NCBI GenBank assembly: GCA_043769985.1 | Contig: JAYVIV010000271.1 | Span: forward strand, 1 to 30,536 | Length of the DNA stretch: 30,536 nt | DNA from: Arcicella sp043769985 | Lineage (GTDB): Bacteria; Bacteroidota; Bacteroidia; Cytophagales; Spirosomataceae | Direction of reading: 5' to 3' | Shown here: positions 24,694 through 30,536 of the stretch, piece after piece | How the letters are laid out: each line of letters starts with the position of its first letter | Position numbering within the stretch: the stretch's first letter is position 1 | Notes under the pieces: generated by a model | What the model was told of the DNA's origin: nothing | Seen by the model: only the letters and a program-made list of their open reading frames with translations | Database searches by the model: none | Made by a program: the position numbers and the translations under genes

Positions 24694-24766
24694 TGATGAG
24701 TTTTGTATTGAGTGGAATGTGAATTTACGAAGGAATTTGTGGATTTTGGTGTTTAAGAGCATGGAT

Positions 24767-24822
24767 AATTATTTTACTCAATACGTTGAGTAAAATTACG
24801 CATTGTGTTGAGTAAAATAATT
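24767..24822. repeat. Three-copy inverted/direct repeat upstream of the permease
   Basis: AATTATTTTACTCAA (24767-24781) has an exact inverted copy at 24808-24822. A third copy of its core, TTGAGTAAAA, lies at 24786-24795, only 4 nt from the first. The RNA could fold in two exclusive ways: a 10-bp stem with a TACG loop (24772-24795), or a 15-bp stem around a 26-nt loop. It sits in the leader region of the permease gene, which makes an operator or switch-like attenuator conceivable. Confidence 0.7.
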
Positions 24823-24835
24823 TGAAAGTTGGTTT

Positions 24836-24873
24836 AAAACAAAAACGGACTAAATTTTAAATTCAGTCCGTTT
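24836..24873 (-). terminator. Intrinsic terminator of the restriction-modification operon
   Basis: On the minus strand, AAACGGACT and AGTCCGTTT form a 9-bp stem extended by AAT/ATT around a mismatch, followed by a run of T interrupted once by G. It begins 27 nt after the hsdS stop codon. Confidence 0.85.
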
Positions 24874-24899
24874 ATTAATAAATCCAAAATTCAACAATT

Positions 24900-26363
24900 T
24901 CAAGCATTCTCTGTAATATACTTCTCTGCCATTTTTTCATCTTGTTCAATATAAATTTCAACGGCTCGTTTGGCTACTGATAAAAGATTCTTTGAAGACT
25001 GGTGATTATTAATTGCTTCTCGTACTTTGTAACTTATTTTTTCTACCTGATTAGAAATTGGGATTATTAAATTTGCAACATTTGTATTTTTGATATGACC
25101 TACTGTATCTGCAATGGTCATTTTGCGTAGTAATTGATACTGCCCAATCATTCCATTGATAATCAGCAAAGCATATTCTGGGGTTATGTCTGACTCATAT
25201 TTTACGCTGATATGACAGACTCGTTGATTTACGTAAGCTGGTGCTGAAACCAAACTTCCTAAAAAATATCTTATTCCATCCATACCAATTACAATATCAT
25301 TCACTTGTGCTTTCTTGGCATTTGTTTCGTTAATATATTTGGCACTCATTCTGGTAAGTGTTTCATTATCAATATAATGAGGCTTGCAATCTCGGATTCT
25401 GATAAATGGTTCATCATCATTTCCCGCTTCTGAATCATCAATAAATTCTTTACTCTGAAAAGGGAATCCACTTTTTATTGTTACTTCTGAACCCAATAAG
25501 GTATGTGGTTTTTGAAGTAAGACCTTATATAAATCTAAATATTTTGACTCCCAATATTCAGAATCAAGTCTATCGGACTTTAACATTTGGTTCAAATTGA
25601 TTAAAGAATGACTATTTTCGACTTCAAAGGGAACATCAAATAAAGAGAATTTTCTTGTTTGAGGTTGCCAATTTTCTAAGCCCAACTCCTTAAGCAAGAT
25701 GTTTTCAGCTTGCCGATATAAATTTTCAGAGGCTTGTTTTTGTTCATACGCCTTCAAAACTAAATCCTCTATTTTTTGTTGGAAAGAATCGGTTGGATTG
25801 GGTATTGGTAAAGAATATAAATAGGATGGAGCAATTTCTGGTTGAAGCCCTCCATATTGCCCTTTATCTATTAGTTTTCTGCCGAACAAACTATTTAGAT
25901 AAACTGACAAATAAATTGAATTAATTTTATTTGTGCGAATAACTAAAATATGAGAAGAAGCAATAACCTTTTCTCTCTGATTTAGAAAAGTTGCTGTATC
26001 ACCAAAATTTGCTCCTGTTCTTGTCATTAAAACATCTCCCTCAAATAATATATTTCTTTTTAATTTTTCAGCATCATCTGTTGAAATGAAAACTTCCGAG
26101 GAATTAAAATCGACATTCAATGGTCGTAAATTCTGAGTCCTTAAAAATGTAACTCCATAATCATCATATTCTCTTTTTATTTCTGTTGGATGTTTAATTG
26201 TAGCATTTAATTTTGCTAAACTCGTAACTTCTTTTTTTAAGACATCATCTGTTACACGTATATATTCTGGTGAATAATACTCAGAATCAATACGCATCTT
26301 ACCACCTAAATTTGATAGCAATACTTTTGAATATTCAATATTTTTATACTTTCTAATTTCCAT
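24900..26363 (-). CDS. Restriction-modification specificity subunit (HsdS-like)
   Basis: A 487-residue DNA-recognition subunit with two target-recognition domains (TRDs) joined by helical spacers. The first half has VTFLRTQNLRPLNVDF, GDVLMTRTGANFGDTA and QYGGLQPEIAPSYLYSLPIP, followed by a helix QKIEDLVLKAYEQKQASEN. The second half repeats the layout with VTIKSGFPFQSKEFIDD, FIRIRDCKPH, NDIVIGMDGIRY and a closing helix. Each TRD reads half of a bipartite target. It starts with ATG 8 nt after the stop of the nuclease-methylase gene and is clearly co-transcribed with it. In this setting it would direct both methylation and cleavage. The target sequence cannot be predicted by eye. Confidence 0.93.
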   Translation of the reverse strand: MEIRKYKNIEYSKVLLSNLGGKMRIDSEYYSPEYIRVTDDVLKKEVTSLAKLNATIKHPTEIKREYDDYGVTFLRTQNLRPLNVDFNSSEVFISTDDAEKLKRNILFEGDVLMTRTGANFGDTATFLNQREKVIASSHILVIRTNKINSIYLSVYLNSLFGRKLIDKGQYGGLQPEIAPSYLYSLPIPNPTDSFQQKIEDLVLKAYEQKQASENLYRQAENILLKELGLENWQPQTRKFSLFDVPFEVENSHSLINLNQMLKSDRLDSEYWESKYLDLYKVLLQKPHTLLGSEVTIKSGFPFQSKEFIDDSEAGNDDEPFIRIRDCKPHYIDNETLTRMSAKYINETNAKKAQVNDIVIGMDGIRYFLGSLVSAPAYVNQRVCHISVKYESDITPEYALLIINGMIGQYQLLRKMTIADTVGHIKNTNVANLIIPISNQVEKISYKVREAINNHQSSKNLLSVAKRAVEIYIEQDEKMAEKYITENA

Positions 26364-26371
26364 TATTCCGA

Positions 26372-28594
26372 TTAGTTATTTAAAAAAGTAAAAGCATTAT
26401 CTCCATTCGCAAGTTCTTTTAATCCATAATCTTTAAAAGCCTCGGCAATGTCAAATAAATCTGTTTGATAAGCAGGGTTGTGGTCATCATCATGAATAAT
26501 ATTGCCTTCTTCATCTTTTAGATAAATGTATTCGCCCGAATTATCTTTAAAGGTTAATTTACTGGTCGCAAAGAAAATGGGATAGTCTTTTATTACTTCA
26601 TCGGGTTGATGTTTTTGGAGAAATATACAACTTGTTTTTGTACCCGTATGCGGTTTAAAACTATTTCCGTGTAAACCCACAACGGCTAAAATTCTGGCAC
26701 GGTTGGTTATATATTTACGCACATATTTTTCATTAGAATTATTAAAAATACCCTGTGGCAATACAATTACAGCCCTTCCACCGTCTTTGAGTAGGTCAAT
26801 CACTCTTTCAATGAACAAAATATGCCTGTCCACTTTTTCCCATTTGGTTTGATTTTTCTTAAAACTCATCATTTCTTTCAAACGAGGCGTTAAAGATTGT
26901 TCATAGAGTGTACCGTCCAAAACGTTATCAATCATAACCCCCGCAATTTCTTGGGCAGCAAGGTGTTGGTCGTCCTCTTGTTCAAGGTCAAATTCTGATT
27001 CTTTATTAATTTCCTTAATTTTATCCAAAATTGCCTTTTCAGCATTGTCTGTCCAAACAATTTTAAACTCAATAGCTATACTTTTCAAAAGTGATTTAGC
27101 ACGGGCAACATCAATTTTGAAAGTGTATTTATGTCCTAAAATATCTTCGTATAAATTGATAATATTTTTTTCTGGAATATCCCCCGCAAAAGGAGGGTTA
27201 CTCATCACAATATCAAAATTGAGGTGTTTGTTTTGGGCATCGTTGATAAGTTCTTCTTTTTGTAGTTCAGCCACAAAATCAGGAGACCAACGAGTGTGTT
27301 CTAAGGAGTTTTGTCGGTAAATATGTGTTTTCCCATCACCTGCAATCAGCATAATTGCTCTTGAAATCTTAGCTGTTTTTGGGTCAAAATCTACGCCCCA
27401 AAGGTGTTTTGCCGCATACGCTACTCGTGAACGTTCATCTTCAATTTTATACTTCTTCCACACATATTCCATTGAATGAACCAAAAATCCTGCACTTCCA
27501 CAGGCGGGGTCCACGATATATTCTTTACGATTAGGATTCAACATTTTAACACAAAAATCAATCACAATTCTTGGGGTAAAATATTGTCCTTTACTTCCTT
27601 TGGCAACGGCAGAAATTAAATATTCAAATGCTTCATCAATAATGCGTAGGTTTGAGAAAAACAATTTCAGTTCTTGCAACTCACCCACACATACGTTCAA
27701 GTGTTCGGGGGTAAGTTCAATTTTATCCGAAGCGGTAAAAATGCTCTTCCATTCTTTTTTAGCATCCTCAAAAAGTTTAGAAATTTCAGAATGTGTAACC
27801 TCAGCCGATTTGTATTGACGAAATAAAAGTGTTTTATTTGGGCGACTTAATGCCTCGGATTCGTCATAAAGTTTGGCGTAAATGAGTTTGAAAATTTCAT
27901 CAAAAGAATCTCCTCCTGAATTGGCTAAAACCAACTCTTCAAGCGTTACAATGATTTTGCGAAGGTTATATTGTTTGTTTTTGTTTACATCTTCTAATTC
28001 TTTCAAAGTCCATTTACGACTTAAAATGATGTCTTTTATAGAAGCCGCAGGTTGTTCGTCATTCTTAACTTGTTGATATTCATGTTCATACGGAATATCA
28101 GGTAAAGAATCGTCAAATTGTCTTGGATATGGACGAAATAAACGAACAATTGTATTTCCGTTTACACCTACACCTATTGGCGAACCTTGATTGTTGAGAT
28201 AACTTTTGAGCTGTTGGATATTATTTTTCTGTGAAGGGGCTTTCACTTCTACAATAATCCAAGGCGTTGCATTATCCTGCTGATACACAACAATATCCGC
28301 ACGCCCACGCCCACTAACACCAAAATCAACATTTTCTTCGATTTTTATGCGATTGACAGGATAGCCATAATTAGTAGTAAGTTCATAGAGAAATAATTGT
28401 CTAACAATTTCTTCTGGGGCAGATTTATTATTAGTTTCATTGAAAATTAACTTTTCTCTACCGTCACAGTCGTGAGATTTGAGATAGAATTTCCCTTTTT
28501 CTTTTTCGTAGATATTGATTTTGGGTAAATATTGTTTAAGAAGGGCTAAATCTGTTTCCCAGTTGGGTATAATTTTTCCGATAATTTCGTGCAT
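26372..28594 (-). CDS. Fused restriction endonuclease / N6-adenine DNA methyltransferase
   Basis: A 740-residue bifunctional protein. Residues about 55-160 form an HsdR-N-type PD-(D/E)XK nuclease: helix PEEIVRQLFLYELTTNYGYP, D100 in GRGRADIVVYQ, E116 and K118 in PWIIVEVKAP, then a Q-bearing helix. A helical linker leads to an HsdM-like methylase: GQYFTPRIVIDFCVKM, motif I DPACGSAGFLVHSM near 360, motif IV FDIVMSNPPF near 465, and HTGTKTSCIFLQK. This methylates adenine N6 using SAM. The S subunit follows after 8 nt. No ATP-dependent translocase domain is present in the protein or window, so it resembles BcgI-like type IIB/IIG enzymes rather than classical type I. I chose the ATG at 28594; a TTG at 28603 would add three residues. 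Nuclease activity is inferred from intact residues. Confidence 0.92.
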   Translation of the reverse strand: MHEIIGKIIPNWETDLALLKQYLPKINIYEKEKGKFYLKSHDCDGREKLIFNETNNKSAPEEIVRQLFLYELTTNYGYPVNRIKIEENVDFGVSGRGRADIVVYQQDNATPWIIVEVKAPSQKNNIQQLKSYLNNQGSPIGVGVNGNTIVRLFRPYPRQFDDSLPDIPYEHEYQQVKNDEQPAASIKDIILSRKWTLKELEDVNKNKQYNLRKIIVTLEELVLANSGGDSFDEIFKLIYAKLYDESEALSRPNKTLLFRQYKSAEVTHSEISKLFEDAKKEWKSIFTASDKIELTPEHLNVCVGELQELKLFFSNLRIIDEAFEYLISAVAKGSKGQYFTPRIVIDFCVKMLNPNRKEYIVDPACGSAGFLVHSMEYVWKKYKIEDERSRVAYAAKHLWGVDFDPKTAKISRAIMLIAGDGKTHIYRQNSLEHTRWSPDFVAELQKEELINDAQNKHLNFDIVMSNPPFAGDIPEKNIINLYEDILGHKYTFKIDVARAKSLLKSIAIEFKIVWTDNAEKAILDKIKEINKESEFDLEQEDDQHLAAQEIAGVMIDNVLDGTLYEQSLTPRLKEMMSFKKNQTKWEKVDRHILFIERVIDLLKDGGRAVIVLPQGIFNNSNEKYVRKYITNRARILAVVGLHGNSFKPHTGTKTSCIFLQKHQPDEVIKDYPIFFATSKLTFKDNSGEYIYLKDEEGNIIHDDDHNPAYQTDLFDIAEAFKDYGLKELANGDNAFTFLNN

Positions 28595-28619
28595 ACAATA
28601 CAAAGATTTGGTTTTTGAT

Positions 28620-28648
28620 GCAAAGTACGAATAAAATAGGGCTTCAAA
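28620..28648 (-). promoter_or_regulatory. Candidate Bacteroidota promoter of the restriction-modification operon
   Basis: On the minus strand TTTG (28648-28645) is followed 17 nt later by TACTTTG (28627-28621), close to the Bacteroidota -33 TTTG / -7 TAnnTTTG consensus. The -7 box lacks one base between TA and TTTG. It would start a leader of about 20 nt before the ATG at 28594. Confidence 0.4.
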
Positions 28649-28750
28649 AAATATAAGGCTCTATCGAAGACCTTGCAAATAATAGAAACTATAAAATAAA
28701 ATCACTATCTTCACTTATGTTTAAATGCACACCCTTAAACCATCTTCCCC

Positions 28751-29033
28751 ATGAAAAAGTGGTTTTTTCTTCTGATTTTCTTCGTTGGCTTCAGTAAAAT
28801 CTATGCCAATGCTATACATGAAGGCACAGAAAGACCTCGCTTAAAAATTTGGATTCAAGAAAAACTCGCAACTGAAGTTGGAAGTTGCCAAAACCATGAA
28901 AGCTTTTTGTGCGGGTAAGAAGAAACTCATGACGTAATTGATAGCCTACGGGTTGTATGAATTCTATCAATGGCGTGATTGTCTTCACTATCTGCAATTA
29001 AGTTCCCTAACTTTGTATAAAAAAAACGCATGA
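28751..29033 (+). pseudogene. Small secreted-protein gene broken by a 7-bp duplication and a stop
   Basis: From ATG 28751 the frame gives a signal peptide MKKWFFLLIFFVGFSKIYAN and then ERPRLKIWIQEKLATEV before ending at TAA 28916-28918 (55 codons). At 28874-28887 GAAGTTG occurs twice in tandem. Removing one copy restores a reading KLATEVAKTMKAFCAGKKKL, which continues past one in-frame stop (TAA 28935-28937) to LIAYGLYEFYQWRDCLHYLQ and ends at TGA 29031-29033. That TGA overlaps the ATG of the next gene (ATGA), as expected of a once-coupled pair. The intact ancestor would have been about 91 residues, exported, of unknown function. The alternative is a genuine 55-residue secreted peptide. Confidence 0.65.
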
Positions 29034-29350
29034 CCAATCAAGAAAGAATTGCCCAATTAAAAGCCTATAAATTGAAAGAAAAATTCCTTTTGGAAGATTT
29101 GGAAGCGTATGAAGTTGCTCCTCCGCCCACGGAAGCGGTTGTGAGAATGCGAAAAGAAGTGGATCGCTTTACAGATTTTTTGATTAAACGATTGGTCAAA
29201 AATGTGGATAATATTCAAGAACAAACGCAACAGTTTTTTAAGGATTGGGATAATGAGGAATTTACGGAAGATGAAACTGAATTTATTGTAGAAGTTGAAT
29301 ACGAAGCCATGAGGATTGCGGGCGTAAAAGCGGATGATTTGTTGATTTGA
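29030..29350 (+). CDS. Small acidic helical protein of unknown function
   Basis: A 106-residue acidic, probably all-helical cytoplasmic protein: MTNQERIAQLKAYKLKEKFL, then LEDLEAYEVAPPPTEAVVRM, then FTDFLIKRLVKNVDNIQEQT and a glutamate-rich segment DNEEFTEDETEFIVEVEYE. No signal peptide or known motif. The ATG overlaps the TGA of the upstream broken secreted-protein gene, which supports this start and the plus strand. An opposite-strand open frame covers the same span (29057-29362) but has composition unlike a real protein. The gene is followed by an inverted repeat that separates it from the convergent photolyase gene. Confidence 0.7.
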   Translation: MTNQERIAQLKAYKLKEKFLLEDLEAYEVAPPPTEAVVRMRKEVDRFTDFLIKRLVKNVDNIQEQTQQFFKDWDNEEFTEDETEFIVEVEYEAMRIAGVKADDLLI

Positions 29351-29356
29351 TTTTAT

Positions 29357-29412
29357 CCGCAAAGACAGGAAGATATAATTTTTCTAAAACTTGCGTCTTC
29401 CCGTCTTTGCGG
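29357..29412. terminator. Inverted repeat between convergent genes
   Basis: CCGCAAAGACAGGAAGA (29357-29373) pairs with 29396-29412 over 17 bp with one mismatch and a 22-nt loop. It fills the gap between the small acidic protein (+) and the photolyase gene (-). A diverged third copy of the right arm (TTTCTGTTTTTGCGG, about 29438-29452) lies inside the 3' end of the photolyase gene. Likely a bidirectional terminator or a repeat element. Confidence 0.6.
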
Positions 29413-29413
29413 T

Positions 29414-30536
29414 TTATTCTTTAATTTTTCTCTTGCGACTTTCTGTTTTTGCGGTTAATTCCTTTCTCGGAATCACCAATCTCTTCAAAATTCTCTCCTT
29501 TCCCGCTTTCACTTCCATGGTTTTTCGATGTCCCCAAATGCGATCTTTGGCTAATTTAGTGTTCTCTTCGAGATTGATTATTGGATATGGATAACCCAAA
29601 CCGCCCAATCTAAAATTGTATAATTCCTGCTCCATCAAGGTCATTTTCCATGGTTCATGAATAAAAATCTCTGGACAGTCCCGTAATTCTGGAATCCATT
29701 GTTTAATGAAAATTCCTTCTGGGTCGTGTTCCTGGGATTGTTTCACGGGATTATAAATTCTTACGGTATTTATGCCCGTTACGCCCGCTTGCATTTGAAA
29801 TTGTGGGTAATGAATACCAGGCTCAAAATCTAAAAAAAGTTGAGCTAAATGGATGGCTCCGTCTTTCCAATGGTGCATGAGTTGATGCGTTAGAAATGAA
29901 ACCATCATTGCTCGCATTCGGAAGTTCATATAACCCGTCGATTGCAAGCACCTCATACAAGCATCCACCAAAGGATAACCCGTTTTCCCTTCCTTCCAAG
30001 CCACCAAATGACTTTGATTATCAGAAAGTTGCATGGAATCATAACCCCGATTGACATTCTCAAATTCCATGGATTCTTCGTTCTCGAATTTCTGAATAAA
30101 ATGGCAATGCCAACGCAATCTCGACCCAAAATTTATTAACGGTCGTTTAAAAGAAGGCTTCTTTCTTGCGGCTTCCAAAGAGGTTTGATAGACCTGACGG
30201 ATAGATAAATTTCCCCAAGCAATATAGGGTGATAATCGACTGCATCCTTTCCGACTTTCGAGTGGTTTTGAAATAAATTTGGAATAATTTATGGCTCTTT
30301 CTTCCATAAAACTCTTCATGTATTTGTAAGCTAAAACTTCGCCTCCTTTTTGGAATAAAGAAGTGTTATCAGATTTCTCGAAAGGCGAATTTGAAAGAAT
30401 ACTTTTGCTTTGTATGGTATTAAGTTTTTCATCAGTAATTACCAACTTTTGCAATAATTCAGTCGAGACATTGACGATTGGTTTTGACATAAAAACGTAC
30501 CAATCTTTCATCCAATCCGCCCGATTTGGCTTACCT
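29414..30536 (-). CDS. Cryptochrome/deoxyribodipyrimidine photolyase family, 5' truncated by window
   Basis: The C-terminal part of a photolyase-family flavoprotein, open to the window edge: upstream of the internal ATG at 30511 the frame continues as GKPNRADW without a stop, so the true start lies outside. The FAD-binding helical domain is complete: GGEVLAYKYMKSFMEERAIN, SRLSPYIAWGNLSIRQVY, RLRWHCHFIQKFE, then GYPLVDACMRCLQSTGYMNF, RMRAMMVSFLTHQLMHHW, FLDFEPGIHYPQFQMQAG and NTVRIYNPVKQSQEHDPEG. These contact FAD and form part of the electron-transfer and DNA-binding face. The N-terminal antenna domain is mostly missing here. Members repair UV-induced pyrimidine dimers with blue light or act as cryptochromes; which applies is not decided. 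The basic tail ends TESRKRKIKE. Confidence 0.93.
   Translation of the reverse strand, partial: GKPNRADWMKDWYVFMSKPIVNVSTELLQKLVITDEKLNTIQSKSILSNSPFEKSDNTSLFQKGGEVLAYKYMKSFMEERAINYSKFISKPLESRKGCSRLSPYIAWGNLSIRQVYQTSLEAARKKPSFKRPLINFGSRLRWHCHFIQKFENEESMEFENVNRGYDSMQLSDNQSHLVAWKEGKTGYPLVDACMRCLQSTGYMNFRMRAMMVSFLTHQLMHHWKDGAIHLAQLFLDFEPGIHYPQFQMQAGVTGINTVRIYNPVKQSQEHDPEGIFIKQWIPELRDCPEIFIHEPWKMTLMEQELYNFRLGGLGYPYPIINLEENTKLAKDRIWGHRKTMEVKAGKERILKRLVIPRKELTAKTESRKRKIKE

Noticed and set aside
24900..28594. Complete classical type I restriction system
   Set aside because: M-like and S genes are present but no helicase/translocase (HsdR) is in the window, and the nuclease domain is fused to the methylase.
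29057..29362. 101-residue open frame opposite the small acidic protein
   Set aside because: Composition is rich in Phe, Ile and Arg as expected from the complement of an acidic gene, it runs into the inverted repeat, and the plus-strand gene has ATGA coupling.

Overview
The window looks like chromosomal DNA of an AT-rich Bacteroidota, most likely a member of the order Cytophagales. Supporting signs are a giant secreted protein with a C-terminal type IX secretion (T9SS) sorting domain, a DUF1080 protein and a GMC oxidoreductase / gluconate-2-dehydrogenase-subunit-3 pair typical of this group, and signal peptides ending in AQ or SQ. There are almost no purine-rich ribosome-binding sites, and intergenic spaces carry heptamer repeats. 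The species is not identifiable from the sequence alone.

Layout. 1-140 is a strikingly GC-rich, hairpin-rich segment of unknown nature, followed by a heptamer tandem repeat. 160-3066 (minus) is a probable operon of two glycosyltransferases flanking a pentapeptide-repeat protein. 3074-3339 is an intergenic element with long imperfect inverted repeats. 3343-5258 (minus) holds an M24 aminopeptidase P whose start overlaps the stop of an uncharacterised protein with a possible PD-(D/E)XK nuclease core. A compact nested palindrome (5301-5391) separates these from a zinc-ribbon-like methyltransferase (5402-6172). 6326-7084 is a secreted DUF1080 (3-keto-disaccharide hydrolase) protein, divergent from a secreted protein and a small membrane protein (7128-8071). 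8321-8476 is a 51-residue basic protein. hisS and pgi are convergent around a perfect 36-nt palindrome.

12061-14452 (minus) encodes a GMC flavoprotein and its lipoprotein/Tat partner subunit. With the DUF1080 protein these could form a periplasmic 3-keto-glycoside pathway (oxidise the sugar, then cleave the keto-glycoside). Next come a secreted protein of unknown function (14706-15638), an SDR oxidoreductase (15710-16420) with the decayed remains of a divergent Crp/Fnr-type regulator beside it, and a 2131-residue secreted protein made of immunoglobulin-like repeats (16669-23064). An amino-acid permease (23239-24693) follows.

24900-28594 (minus) is the most interesting functional unit: a two-gene restriction-modification system in which one polypeptide carries both a PD-(D/E)XK nuclease domain and an N6-adenine methylase, paired with a separate two-TRD specificity subunit. 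This resembles the BcgI-type (type IIB) arrangement, and no HsdR translocase is present in the window. Downstream, a small secreted-protein gene is broken by a precise 7-bp tandem duplication plus a nonsense codon, yet keeps an ATGA overlap with the next gene. The window ends inside a photolyase/cryptochrome-family gene.

A recurring theme is tandem repetition with a 7- or 14-nt period at five intergenic sites, plus the 7-bp duplication in the pseudogene. I recognised no tRNA, rRNA, CRISPR array, transposase or prophage gene.
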